From assembly GCA_025558095.1 (NCBI GenBank), contig JAIVFI010000003.1, positions 806,001 through 870,000 on the forward strand: a DNA stretch of 64,000 nt, given 5' to 3'. Shown in pieces: positions 9,660 through 22,890 of this stretch (its first letter is position 1; each line of letters opens with the position of its first letter). Below the pieces are notes generated by a model. The model ran no database searches. It was not told the DNA's origin and saw only the letters and a program-made list of their open reading frames with translations. This stretch comes from Hyaloraphidium curvatum. Taxonomy: Eukaryota; Monoblepharomycota; Hyaloraphidiomycetes; Hyaloraphidiales; Hyaloraphidiaceae. The position numbers were made by a program, and so were the translations under genes.

Positions 9660-9912
9660 AGGCGGCGATCTGGTGCGCCATCATACCCACTTCCGCGATA
9701 GACGTAGACAAAGACCTGCTAGAGCAAGACTTAGAGCTTAGAACGGATAGAACGATACCTAGCTGAGGCCGATTACCCATGTACTCTGACGCACCGCATT
9801 TGATTTTGAACACATGCATTCGAGTGCATCTTGACCGTTCCGCGGAAATCAAACAAGCGGCCGCATGATTGCCTGCGGAACCAAGTAGTGCGAAGAAAGA
9901 TCTATGTATCTT

Positions 9913-11637
9913 CTAGGCCTTCTGGCCGTACTCCTGCGCAAAGACGTCCTTGCCCACCAACTCGTCCTCGATGACCTGCCGCACCACCTTTTCCGCCTCA
10001 TGCTTGTTCCCGCCCTTGGTCCACGCCGTCACGCATCGCCGCGGCATGGACAGGAACTGTACCATGGGCGCCGGCGCAAAGTCCTCGTACTTTACGCCGT
10101 TCTCCACGGCCTCGAGAACGGCCTCGGGGAACTTTGCCGGATGGGCCGTGGCCAGCACGACCGTGTGCGTGTCGCGCGGGGGTTTGGTGGCCGCCGCGTA
10201 CGACTCGGCGGCCACCACGCCGACGGCCGTGTGCGGATCGAGGATGTACTTGCCGCCCGAAGCGGCGTAGTAACGCCGGATGGCGTCCGACGTCTCGGCG
10301 TTGCTGACGCACCGCGAGGCAAACAGCTCCCTGCAGCGCTCTAGCACATCTGCAGAGACGCTGAAGCCGCCGGTCGAGTTGAGCGCCTTCATGTGGCCCA
10401 GTACGGCCGCGGAAGCTCGCTCCGCAGCAGCGTCGCCGTCGGCACCGGCGGGCGCGTCTACGGACCGGCTGCGGTCGCCGCGCTCGAGGTACCAAAGGAG
10501 CCGCTCAAAGTTGCTCGACACGAGAATGTCCATGGCCGGCGATAGGGTCGCCCGTGCGGGCTCCACCTGCCCGGACTTGCCGTCAACGCGCTTGTTGTAC
10601 GTGCCCGTCTCCAAGAAGCGGTGCAAGATGTCGTTCTCGTTGGTCGCGATCAGGAGCTTCGAAACGCAGGGCAGACCGGTGCGAACGGCGTAGTAGCCCG
10701 CGAGGATGTCGCCAAAGTTGCCCGTCGGGACCGAGAAGACGACCTTAGGGAGCTTGGCGACGATTTCCTCGTCCGAAGCTGACGAAGCGAGGATCGCGTC
10801 GACGTCGACATCGAGCTGCTTCAGCAGCAGAAAATAGGCCGCGTAGTAGTAGGATGTTTGGGCGAGGATGCGGGCCCAGTTGATGGAGTTGATGGCGCCG
10901 AGGCGGTGGCGGGCGCGGAATTCGGGGTCCGAGAAGCACATCTTGACCACGTCCTGGCAGTCGTCAAAAACGCCCTCGACGGCCACGTTGAACACGTTCG
11001 AGTCCGTAACCGTTGTCATCTGCGCCTCCTGCACATCCGAGACGCGGCCCTTGGGGTGCAGGATGAAGAGCTTGACAAACTTCTTGCCCCGCAGCCCGTA
11101 GATGGCGGCGCCGCCCGTGTCGCCCGAAGTGGCGCCCAAAACCGTGATCGTGTGCTCTGCGGAGGTTCCGTTGGCGTGGCCGTTCGCCTGGCCCGCCGCC
11201 GCGGCGTTCTTGCGCTCGAGGAAGAACTCGAAAAGGTTGCCCAGGACCTGCAGCGCAACGTCTTTGAACGCAAAGGTGGGCCCATGGAACAGCTCCAGCA
11301 CGTAGAAATTGTTCTTTGGCGCCGCGTCGCCCAGCGACGGGTCCTTGTCCAGCCTGACCACGGGCGTCACGTCGCCGTGCGAGAAGGTTGCGAACGACCG
11401 CTGGAGCAGCGCAGCGAGATCCGCGTCCGTCATTTCGTCCGCTCCGACGTACGGCCGGACGAGCTTGAACGCCAGCTCGTGGTACGGCAGCGAGCGCCAC
11501 GAGAGCACATCCCGGAGGGCGAAGCGCGGGAGCGTGTCCTGCGGGATGTACAGGCCGCCGTCGGGCGACAGGCCTTCGAGGACAGCCTCCTCGAAAGAAA
11601 GGCCGGACGATTGGCCGCGGGTCGAGCGGTACTTCAT
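9913..11637 (-). CDS. THR4: Threonine synthase
   Basis: An intronless 574-aa protein with family-typical length. It converts O-phospho-L-homoserine to L-threonine, the last step of threonine synthesis, using PLP. The N-terminus has M-K-Y-R-S-T-R-G and G-L-S-P-D-G-G-L-Y-I-P, typical of the fungal/bacterial class. The PLP lysine lies in G-P-T-F-A-F-K-D. Other conserved blocks are A-T-S-G-D-T-G-G-A-A, S-I-N-W-A-R-I and P-T-G-N-F-G-D-I-L-A-G-Y. A 30-residue Ala/Gly/Asn insertion near residues 150-165 looks like a surface loop. Animals lack the functional enzyme, which argues for a fungus or similar organism. Confidence 0.96.
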   Translation of the reverse strand: MKYRSTRGQSSGLSFEEAVLEGLSPDGGLYIPQDTLPRFALRDVLSWRSLPYHELAFKLVRPYVGADEMTDADLAALLQRSFATFSHGDVTPVVRLDKDPSLGDAAPKNNFYVLELFHGPTFAFKDVALQVLGNLFEFFLERKNAAAAGQANGHANGTSAEHTITVLGATSGDTGGAAIYGLRGKKFVKLFILHPKGRVSDVQEAQMTTVTDSNVFNVAVEGVFDDCQDVVKMCFSDPEFRARHRLGAINSINWARILAQTSYYYAAYFLLLKQLDVDVDAILASSASDEEIVAKLPKVVFSVPTGNFGDILAGYYAVRTGLPCVSKLLIATNENDILHRFLETGTYNKRVDGKSGQVEPARATLSPAMDILVSSNFERLLWYLERGDRSRSVDAPAGADGDAAAERASAAVLGHMKALNSTGGFSVSADVLERCRELFASRCVSNAETSDAIRRYYAASGGKYILDPHTAVGVVAAESYAAATKPPRDTHTVVLATAHPAKFPEAVLEAVENGVKYEDFAPAPMVQFLSMPRRCVTAWTKGGNKHEAEKVVRQVIEDELVGKDVFAQEYGQKA

Positions 11638-12053
11638 GCTGGCGGCCGCTGAACGCGAGCGTTAGGGGCGGCCTTTTTTGTTTTGACGATGCCGAGGAAC
11701 GACAGGGGTGCTTCTCCTCCAGCACAACTCCGCCGATCAGCTGGCATACCCGACGTCTATTGCTCGCAGCCATGGTATAGCACACTTCCATGCCGCACGG
11801 TCTCTGATCCCGGGCCCGAATGGCAGAACCTTTCCTACACTGATCCTTTACTTCTTCGACAGAGCTGGGGTTGTGTGACCGGCGTTAGCATACGCGACTC
11901 AAGAGTGATCCTCGCGCTCTACAAACCCTTCTTGCGCTGGCCTGTGAAGCAAAAGGTGTGATCAGAAGAGCCATTGGAGTGATCACTGGCGGAACCTACC
12001 CATCATGTAAGTGTAGAGCTGGAGGAAGACTGTATCGCGACACGTGGCCCAGG
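11638..12053. other. Intergenic, upstream of threonine synthase
   Basis: This 416-bp interval holds the threonine synthase promoter and the 3' flank of the dehydratase gene. A plus-strand frame of 92 codons is open but has no recognisable domain. No RNA gene was seen. Confidence 0.4.
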
Positions 12054-12814
12054 TCAGGCAAAATTCCAGAAGTCGGACATGTCGCGCTCACCGGGCGGGT
12101 AGATCGCCAGGAGGAAGATGTCGAAGAGGTAGAGGAGGGTCGAGTACTTCTTGGCGTACGGCAGGCTCTTGAAGAGCAGGACCATCTCCGAGCCGGCACC
12201 CAGGGGGTAGAGGAAGTAGAAGAAAGTGTAGCGCATCCAGTTCAGGAACGCCGGGACGCCGCCGAGGAGGCCCGCCGCGTAGAACGAGTACCGGACGACC
12301 TCGGTGATCGACCACGCGACGGTCATCGTGGTGTATGGCAGGATGTTGACGACCTGGAGCAGGTCAGCACGGCCGGTTGTGGCAACGGGCGGCGACACGC
12401 ACGTCGGGGTACGGGAAGAGGTGCATGACGCCCCAGACCAGCATGATGCGGCTGAAAACCTGGGTCGCGGTGGTCCCGACGGGCGACCTCACGAAACCCA
12501 CGGCGGAGTGGACGATCTCCAGCAGGGCGCCGGTCTGCACCCATTTGGTCAGCTCGCCGGTCTGAGCGTACACGTCCGCGGGGCTGCCGCCGTTGGCGTA
12601 GTGCCGGACGGTCTTGACGAGGACGTAGCCCCAGCCCAGGAACGAGGCGACATTGTACGCGACCAGGTACGCGTTGACGGCGGGCGAGCCTAGATGCGAG
12701 GCGAACGGGCCGGGAGGTGGCGCAAGTCGCCCATCGAGCGCGGGAATCAATCAGACTTTGGGCCCGCGGCGGAGAGCTTTGACGGCGCCTGCCTTTCTTC
12801 TGCGTCGCCGCCAT
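12054..12814 (-). CDS. PHS1: Very-long-chain 3-hydroxyacyl-CoA dehydratase (HACD/Phs1 family)
   Basis: This ER enzyme performs the third step of very-long-chain fatty acid elongation. Three exons, 12814-12784, 12689-12403 and 12353-12054, give 205 aa. A 31-nt first exon encodes M-A-A-T-Q-K-K-G-R-R and joins to R-S-P-A-V-N-A-Y-L-V-A-Y-N; without it the frame has no ATG. The 49-bp second intron is well placed. Family blocks are W-G-Y-V-L, L-E-I-V-H-S, V-F-S-R-I, W-S-I-T-E-V-V-R-Y-S-F-Y and L-K-S-L-P-Y. Several hydrophobic segments fit a six-helix ER membrane protein. The donor of intron 1 (GTCAAA) is non-ideal, so the extreme N-terminus is the least certain part. Confidence 0.9.
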
Positions 12815-12927
12815 CCTGCCTTCGCGGTGCACGGTCGCGCTGGGCGGGAGTTGTCGGAGTCGCCGCCGCCCCAACAGCAGAGGAAATCCCCCCAACAAGT
12901 CAACGCGGGCATAGCCGCTCCTCCGCG
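12815..12927. promoter_or_regulatory. Divergent promoter region, dehydratase / 12928 gene
   Basis: The two ATGs face away from each other across 113 bp. No core promoter motif is obvious. Confidence 0.4.
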
Positions 12928-13536
12928 ATGCCCGTGTCACCCGGCAACCCGTGCCCCTTTCTCCGCGCGCTCGTCGAACAAGGCCTGGCGGAGGACGGCG
13001 CGAACCTGGTCTCGAAGCTCTCTGCGACCATATCCGGGCTCTCTGGGCCCGCCGGCGCCGAATCGCACATTGATGAGCGCCCCATAGCCGCCATCGCGGT
13101 CGTGGCGAACGGGTTGGGGCCGACGACGATTTACCGTTCATATTTCTACGGTGTGCGCCTGGATCAGCTCAGAGATGGCCCGTTGGACAAGCACGGAGTT
13201 GGATCCGGGATTCTTGACTCCAGTGGCCGAGTTGTCGACGAGCAGTTGGCACGCTTGGACGAATATGCTCGGACGGTGAAGGATCCAGAGACAGGATCTG
13301 AAGAACGCGGGTTGACGAGCAACGATTTGGTCAAGTACATGGATGCCAACTACGAGAGGTCGAAGGACAGGGCGAGATTCGTTGACAGGAGGCTGATGAA
13401 TGGCGAGTGGCCGGTGCTCCTGAAGCTGATGGGACGCGGCGAAGACCAGGACAAGTACCTGTCGGTCGCCGAGGTACGGACTCTCTTCGTGGAACGGAAG
13501 CTGCCGGAGCGCGTGATGCACAGGCTTGCAAAGTAG
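12928..13536 (+). CDS. Conserved protein of unknown function, P-C-P-F-L start motif and EF-like tail
   Basis: The intronless frame encodes 202 aa from the ATG at 12928; upstream in-frame codons overlap the dehydratase gene and are ignored. It begins P-G-N-P-C-P-F-L-R-A-L-V, loosely like the heme-cysteine motif (P-C-P-x-L-N-x-L) of chloroperoxidases, but the rest does not look like that family and the match may be chance. It continues with D-K-H-G-V-G-S-G-I-L-D, Y-M-D-A-N-Y-E-R, R-R-L-M-N-G-E-W-P-V-L and a D-Q-D-K-Y-L-S-V-A-E-V helix-loop-helix resembling a degenerate EF-hand. I recall similar unnamed proteins in bacteria, so transfer is possible but unproven. Function unknown. Confidence 0.75.
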   Translation: MPVSPGNPCPFLRALVEQGLAEDGANLVSKLSATISGLSGPAGAESHIDERPIAAIAVVANGLGPTTIYRSYFYGVRLDQLRDGPLDKHGVGSGILDSSGRVVDEQLARLDEYARTVKDPETGSEERGLTSNDLVKYMDANYERSKDRARFVDRRLMNGEWPVLLKLMGRGEDQDKYLSVAEVRTLFVERKLPERVMHRLAK

Positions 13537-13599
13537 CCTGAGGGGACTTTGGTTGGCACGCTTTCTCTATCTTTTTGGTGTGCGCAGTTTCGTCGTGGA

Positions 13600-15823
13600 T
13601 TACAGGGTTGATTTTGCTGGCGGTGCCTCTCCCCGTGCCGCAGCCAAGAACTTTTCCATCGTCCTCTTCGTCCCCGTGCCCAAAGACAACGCCACGCTCT
13701 CGTACTCTTCTCGGGTCACCCTGCCATCCTTGTCAGCGTCCGCGACACCCAACATGCCGTCAACCACCGAAGCAATCGAGATTTGCTGCTCTTCTGACCA
13801 TTCCTCTGGAAGCCAGATTGTAAGCGTCCATGGTAGTATAAGAGGAAAGCATTACCCACGTTCATTCCGAGACTGGTCTGGAGAGTACTTTCCACACAGC
13901 ACGTCGCAATATGCATTTCGTAGCTCCGGAAGCGATATCGACCCCGATTTGTCGACATCGAGCTGGTCAAAGGAAGGAAGGAGCCTCCACCAGAAGCCGG
14001 CAAAAAACTCGGCGATGAGCTGCTTGCCCAGCCGTGTCTGATCTGCGGTGTCGTCGTACTCTTGCGGGTGTGCATCTTTCCAGTCCGCAAGCGGCTTGAC
14101 GCCATCCATCCCGCGCAACAGTCCATCCAAGACCCCGACCCTGTATTTCTCCGCCGGATCAAACTTCTTCCCGTTTACCTCGAGGATCTCAAGGCGGTCC
14201 GGATCCATCTCGGTCCCTGGCACAAAGACGATCCCGTCGTCGGCATGCAAGAGTCCCTTGTTCCATTTTCCGGGGTCCGCCTTGCTCAGGATCCGCGAGA
14301 ACCGAAGTGCGGCGACTAGTTCAGAGCCATTCATTGGAATCGGTTGGATGGGGGTCGGGAACTGGAGGAGACCGGCGATGTCGGCATTGCGAAGCTGTGT
14401 TGTTGCGATTTGAAAGGGAGGAAACGATGGTCAGGCGGGCCGGCCGTAGAACAAGGCAGCAGACGGTACTCACGGGGATCTCATCCGCAGCGCCGCCTTG
14501 AACAGGGTCAAACGATTTGAGCAGCCTGACCGCACCTGCGTTCAGCAGAACCGCATCAACACCCAAGGCGTCTTTCATGATCGAGCATAGCATCGTATGC
14601 AAGGTGCATAGCTTCTGCATGCCACCCTCAGAACTGAGTGGCAGGTAGGACCGCGGAATTTTGTAGGCCAAGACGGTGCGACCAAGAGCGTTGACTTTGA
14701 CCATTAGCTTCGTGCACAGATCGAGGATCTCGGGGTCCTTGGGCCAGTTGTCGACGAGCACCTTCCGGTACTTGATTGAGGTCGGGATCCGGAAGCCTTT
14801 GGCTTGGTCGGATGGTTCCCAGACGAGATCTACGATCATCTGGGATCACAGCGATTAGGATTCTCCCTCGGCACCATGGACGAAGCAACGCACCGCAAAC
14901 TTGGCGTCGTATCCGCCCTTGACAACTACCCTCGACGGACTCCGGACGACGCCTGCTTCGAGCGGAATCCCCTTCTTGTCCCACCGATCCGGAAACTCGG
15001 CGTGAACCAAACCGCCCTTCCCGTCCGATTCGACAATGAACACCTCGTGCTCATGGCCCGCCAGCACCACCGGGAAGCGTGCTTCGTCCCCTGTGATCAT
15101 TTCCGAGTCCTGCGCAAGCGCCTGATGGGTCATTGGCAAAATCAAGTTGGCAGTCGCTTCCCGATCAACCAGTTTCTCGTGGTAAGACCTAGCAGCGGCA
15201 AGGCACGGCACCGCCGCCGCCACGCAGGCTTTCGGAAAGCCCGAAACGTCCTCCATGCCAGGCAGGATGGCACACAGTCCTAGCAACCCGACGGTCACAT
15301 CCCCGGCCTCCACAAACGCATACTGGGGTGTCCGTTCCCGTGCCAGAGTAACATGCGGGAGCTCCCCCGGGGTCACCGGCGGCACCAGCCCCGGGAGGTT
15401 CGAGTTGATTACGGGGAACGAGCATTCTGCGATTCGCCGAAGTAGTTGGTCGTGCGGGACGTCGCTCTCGTGGTTTCCAAGGCATGCAAAGTCGATTCCA
15501 ACGGCATTCAGGGCCTTGATCATCCCGGAACCCTTGTCCATGGCCGACAAGGCACTGGGAGAGACAAAGTCCCCGGCGAGGGTTGCGATGACCGTGTCCG
15601 GTCCATCGGGCTTGCCGATGCTTGCTTTTTCCTCCCGGATCAGCGTTGCGAGGCTGGGGAAGTGGTCAAATTCGTACACATCTGTCAAGTGAAAACGGGT
15701 CGCAGTTGGCGGGTACGCGATGAGCGACGAAAGTCAGCCATAGAGCTTTGCGGGCTCTGCCAGAGCGCGATAGGCACCGTTGATGGCCACGACCCGGAGA
15801 TGGGAGCGCCTGGGGGTCGACAT
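13600..15823 (-). CDS. 5'-nucleotidase-like metallophosphatase with C-terminal EF-hands, spliced paralogue
   Basis: Five exons (15823-15778, 15681-14894, 14839-14474, 14394-13860, 13805-13600) give 646 aa with matching phases. Intron 1 splits N-D, restoring the metal motif V-V-A-I-N-D-V-Y. The other metal motifs are A-G-D-F, G-N-H-E, P-M-T-H-Q and A-G-H-E-H. In the C-terminal nucleotidase domain, V-N-G-G-G-I-R of the paralogue at 899 is here L-N-A-G-A-V-R. EF-hand loops D-V-D-K-S-G-S-I-S and D-A-D-K-D-G-R-V-T lie near the end, separated by an intron. There is no signal peptide. It shares architecture with the intronless gene at 899-2563, so the two come from an old duplication. Substrate unknown; a nucleotide or similar phosphoester is the family expectation. 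Confidence 0.88.
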
Positions 15824-16536
15824 GACTCCGATAACGACCGCAACGGCAGGGTAGACGAAGCCCTGCGACAGTCGCCGCAGGTCCGGCGCTCTGGCTGAGC
15901 TGAGTAGTGGCTCGGAAGGTGCCAACGAGCCACGTTCGCCGGCGAGTCAGCAAGGGACGCGGAAAGGGCGGGCGGGTGGCGGGTAAGCGCCACACCACTG
16001 GATTCGTGCCTATTGCCGCTCATGGGCATGCTCATACCTATATGGATTGCTCTAGCTCACTAGTCCTCCGATCTTCCTCTTGGCGGCCTGGAGCCGTGAG
16101 GTTTGCCGTCGCCGAGCATTATAACCGATCACTCTATATTGCAGAAGCAAGACGTACAAGACGTAGTACGTAGTCAGCCGTCCACGGTGATTGAAAAGCG
16201 GAGCCGAAGTGGCGATTCGACGGACATGGCCGTGCTGCGGACGCCGTTGAGTACTTCAAGCCCCGCCCGATCCGTCGTCCCGGGATTCCCACCACCCACC
16301 GAAGGGCGGCGAATGGCACCGGGTCAGATCGCTGGCCATGCTATTGCACAACAGCATGGCCGAACGTGGCATGAGTCTCGGGCGTGGAGGGTGCATGGTA
16401 TGAGCGCCCCAAGCGCGCCGCGGGCGCGCCCACCCCAGCCCGCCGCTTCCATTTTCATTTTCTCCCTTCATTCGATACACTCCGTGGTGCCCGCCCCCAC
16501 TCCTCTCCACCCGCATTTAGCACGACCGTGAACACA
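15824..16536. other. Intergenic region with probable divergent promoters
   Basis: These 713 bp separate the divergent metallophosphatase and S-adenosylhomocysteinase genes. The central part (about 16020-16160) is locally AT-richer and has TATA-like stretches (C-A-T-T-A-T-A-A near 16120 and C-T-A-T-A-T-T near 16136). A pyrimidine-rich run sits close to the hydrolase ATG. No ORF here has family support. Confidence 0.4.
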
Positions 16537-18348
<1,812 letters not shown>

Positions 18349-18637
18349 TCGCCTCGCGCTGCGCGCGTCGCTCTCGCGGCTGAGCTTCGCACCTGCGTCC
18401 GAATCGATTCGCAATACCCCTAGCCCGCCGACGGATGGCGGGCCTCGGCAGCGGCGAGATCGGCCCGGAGCCGGGTGCCGGAGAATATCCCGATGACTAG
18501 AGTTTATACTTGTCGGCTTGGTTCCGAATACATGATGAAACGAGACCTGACTTGATCGAGGAGTGATTAGGACGAGGTTTCGCGAGTTTTTCATACCCCG
18601 AATCGCGCGATACCCCTGGCTTTCCGCGGCCCCGGCT

Positions 18638-21600
18638 ATGGAAACTGCCGCGGAGAACGATGCGTCGCTTGACGAAGCCCCGAGCCTGGGTCCGGACGCG
18701 TCTGTGGCGGACACGCACGATTCCGGCGACGGACACGAGCATAACGCGGCGGCCTTCTTCGAGGAGGCAGATGAGGCCGAAGGCCTTATTCGCGGTCTGG
18801 TAGAGAAGCTGCGCGAAGGCTCTGGTCCGCGAGCGGGACCGGACGCGTATTGTCGCGTCGACCGGGACGCGGCCGCCGAAAGCTCCGAGAACCCCTGGTG
18901 CCGGACAACGCCCGAGGAGGAAGCGGCCTGCGTCCGAATCAAGCGCATCGTAAGCATCTTGGTACCGGGTCTATGTCTTGGAATTACATGCTGACTTGCC
19001 GGGTCGCCAGTTCTTGAAGTATCAGGAGCAGCCCCACCTCCTGGATCCGTTCCTCAGCCGAATGATAACGCCAACCGTCACGTGCCTCCGCGATGTTATC
19101 TTGGAAGCCTATGAAATGGACGTTTCCAACTCGGACTCGGGGGAGGTCTCTGGATGGCCCCAGATGACGGCGCTCGTCGAGAATGCTCGGGTGCACCAAC
19201 TGCTCGAGGTTCTCTACGGCATTTGTTCCGTTCGTGGCAGCAAGACTACAGGTGGGCTCTGGAAGGCACGTTCTCGTCCTGGCGGCGACTAATGGGTGCC
19301 AGTGCGCCTCTTCACCAACTCGCCGGCGGAGCTGACGCCGCTCCTTGCGTTTCTATCGCTGATACCCCGGCCTTCGGTCGACTATCGACCCTGGGCCAGC
19401 CGTTTCGTCGTCTTGCTCTGGCTCAGCCTGGTCGTCATGGTCCCGTTTGACCTGCGAACGATCGATTCGTCTGCCGCGCTGACCGTTGAGGGAGATGAAG
19501 GCAGGCCTGGGCTCCTCCGCCAGATCATAGAGAGCTGCAAGAACATGTTTGCCCAGGCCACGGGCAAGGATGGGGAAGCCGCGGGGATCTTGCTTGCGCG
19601 ACTGCTAGGCAGGAGCGACGCTCTGGAGGACGACGAACTCAACGCTTTCCTCTCGTGGGCGGCGCGAGACGTTTTCGGCCCGAACCATGAACCCGATACG
19701 GCAAATGTGCATTTGGTGAGTGCCGTTCTTCGGTCTCGCGCCTTGTGTGACCGTTTTTGGCAGGCCAAGAACACACTCTACGCCCTGTGCCTCCTCCTCA
19801 AATACTCTCTCCGATCCCACCTTCTTCCTTGTCTGGATGCGCTATCGTCCGTATTGTTCACCATGGTCCCGAACGAAGAGGAAACGACTGGATCCTCCAA
19901 GACCGGCGGTGCGCTGCGGACCCAGGTTCTTCAGAAACTCCTAGTCAAGTACGCAGGCCGACTGGGCGAACTCTTGATGCCGCCGCGGAACAGAGATCTT
20001 CCGAGATCAGGCATCACGGCTCTGCAGGACAATCTTCGCGGCAACTCGCAAAGCACCTGCAGAGAAGGCGCTCGACCGGATCCCCATGCCGCTGACAACG
20101 ATGGAGATGAATCGGACGTCCCAGAAGCCATGGAACCGCTGCTGTCTTTCCTGCTCTCGGAGCTATCCGCACCCTCTTCGGCGGTACGGTGGGTTGCCGC
20201 CAAGGCTCTGAGCCGTATTTGCAGCCGGCTGCCAAGGGCTTTTGCGGCCGAAGTGGTGGAGGCCGCGATCGGCGGTTTTTCCGAGAATGTGCTGCCGAAT
20301 GGAGCTTCTCCAGACGCCGCCGATCTGTCTCAATGCTCGGACGCTACTTGGCATGGCACCTTGCTCCTGCTCGCTGCATTGATCCGGGCGCACGCGCTCT
20401 CTCGCCCTCTGATCTCGGCCTGCGTGCCGTGGGTGCTGCGTGCACTGACTTTTGACCACAAAAGGGGCTCCCAGATTATGGGAATCGGCGTCAGGGACGC
20501 AGCATGCTACGTGCTATGGGCGCTTGCGCGGTCGAATCCGGGCGACATTGAACGTTTGGATACGCAGAGCATTGGGCGGCACCTAGTGTGCACCGCCATG
20601 TTCGATCGCGAAGTGAACGTACGCCGAGCTGCGAGCGCAGCCTTCCAAGAGGGAGTTGGGCGTTTTCGAGACGACCAGCGGTATTCGAACGGCATCGATG
20701 TCTTGCGGGCGCTCGACTTTTGGACAATTGGCAACGTTCGCAAATGCTACAGAACAGTTGCCGTTGCGGTCGCAGCTCATGAGGCTTACCTTCCCGCTAT
20801 TCTGGCCCACTTGACAAAGCACTGCATCGGGCACTGGGACATCCAACTGCGCATTCTTGCTAGCTTGGCTTTGGAGGGACTCGCCGAGACGAGCCTTGCA
20901 CCGGTGATTGACTATTCATGGACGATGCTAATCGATCGCACCAAGGACCTCGACAGTGCGAAAGTGCACGGCGCGGTGCTCGCCGTTGCGGAGCTGTGTC
21001 TCGCCGCAGGAAAGAGTGCCTCACCTGCTGGAGCTGAAAAGCTGGATTTACTCGAATCTTGCCGCGCAACGACCATTGTTTCGCAGGCGGCAACGATCCT
21101 CGGCGGCGCTCGCATGGCGATCCTGGAGCAGGCGACGCCGACTTCCGACATGCTCCTCGCAGCATACGTTCGCCTGGTTGAATGTCTATCGCTTTCCCGT
21201 GCATCCCTTGATGGCAATGGCGTTGCCGCTGCCTTTTGCATACTGGAACTCGCTCTCTCGCGCAAACTCGAATCGCTACAGCGCAGCGCAGCTCGGGCGT
21301 ATGGAGCACTCGTGTATCTGGTTCCGGAAACCCTGGATCGCACCCGCGTGGATGAGCTCCTTCGCGGCGTTGTGCCAACAGAGGATGCGGCTGGTCTGAG
21401 TTTCTTCCGTCGTCGCGGTTGCGCGATGGTTCTGGGTCAACTGCCGTCTGCGCATGTGTTGGTATCCGCGGTAGCGATATCCCGCTCGCTCAGACTCGGA
21501 ATGCAAAAGGCCCCGTCCAAGCGAGGAAGCCGCACCGTCTACATCAGGAGCACTGTCACCGGCGAGGCAGAAGCAAAGTGCGAATGTGTTGCTTCGCTGG

Positions 21601-22868
21601 TTCGGACCTGCGTGGTTGTTCTCGAAGCCACGTTTGCCGGAGGCGCACGACCCGAAGACGTAGCTGTGGTTGTCGGCGAGACACTTTCCGCATTGACACG
21701 CGGGATGCTCGACTACTCGGTGGATTCCCGTGGAGATGTCGGCTCATGGGTCCGGGAGGCGTCCATGAGAGGCTTTGGGACCTTGCTGCCTGCTTTGCTC
21801 CTCGTACACTCCCAGGCCCCCATCAGCAGCTTTGAGGACTACAAGGTGACGGACATCTTTGGAGGTATTCTCCAACAAAGTGTGGAGAAGATCGACCGCG
21901 TGCGCACTTGTGCTGGCTCGACGTTGCGCGCCTTGCTGTCGGAGCGCCGCTGCTTGAATGCCATTGAGGATGCCGAGGCGCTGAAGGATGTCCTTCTCGC
22001 GGAACCTGGCGTGCGGTGGAACTACGCTTCCGATGTCTTCCCTCGGCTAATGCCGCTTCTCCACCTACGCCCATACCGGGGTTCCATCCTGCGGGGCATC
22101 GTAACCAGCATCGGTGGGATGACGGACAGCCTGGTGAAGAGCGCGAGCGCTGGCCTGGTCGGCTTTCTAGAAACTCTCGACGTCTTTCAGGACGGTTACG
22201 GAACTGCGGCAGCGGGGGCAACGCTCACAGAGATACTCGCGGATCTGCTTTCCATGATCAGGACATCAGCGACGCTGGAACGCATTGTCATCGCTCTTCT
22301 GCAGACCTACCATGTGCTTCTTTCGTCCGGGCTCTTTCGCAAGATTCCGGCCGTTGTGGCAGATCCGCATCACACCGAAGTCTTGCAGTTTGCGGAACGC
22401 GAAGCCAGCAAATCTCGAGATCCCAAGAAGCTCATGGGCTGCGCCACGGTTGCCATTGGGTTTCTCGGGCTCGTTCCCGTTGGCCGCGGAGTTGGTGCCA
22501 AGGAGCCTGTCGGGCACTGGACGCAGCTGGCGATCGACCTGTGCTTGCGGTTTCTCCTGCATCCCTTTCCTCGAGTTCGAAAGCATGCAGCTGAGCAGTT
22601 GTATCTCGTACTGAGCGCCCGCGATCTTGAGCTCCAGCTTGGCGAGGAGGACGTGGAGATGTTGCTGTCCGACGATGAGACGACCCCGCAGAACGATTCG
22701 GCGAATTCTCAGGGACAGGACCTTGACAGTCGAACGCTGTCGTGCTTTGCGGAAAAGATTGAGCCTTTGCTGCTTGGGACTGATTGGGACTCGGACACGG
22801 ATGTGTTGAGAACGATCGTGGACTGCTCGCTGACCCCGGCGGTCAAGGAGTTCTTGGGTCTGGATTGA
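18638..22868 (+). CDS. TBCD: Tubulin-folding cofactor D
   Basis: TBCD is a HEAT-repeat chaperone that captures beta-tubulin during heterodimer assembly and works with cofactors C and E. Exons 18638-18949, 19011-19251, 19303-19715 and 19764-22868 give 1,356 aa, close to the size of known TBCD. Diagnostic blocks are F-L-K-Y-Q-E-Q-P-H-L-L-D-P, then R-G-S-K-T-T-V-R-L-F, L-L-W-L-S-L-V-V-M-V-P-F-D-L, and a long series of alpha-helical HEAT-like repeats. Intron 3 (48 bp, 19716-19763) is a multiple of three without a stop, so its retention would add 16 residues. The N-terminal 60 residues are acidic. The gene ends 22 bp before the convergent small membrane-protein gene. Confidence 0.93.
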
Positions 22869-22890
22869 AGAGAGAGGCATGGCATTGAGT

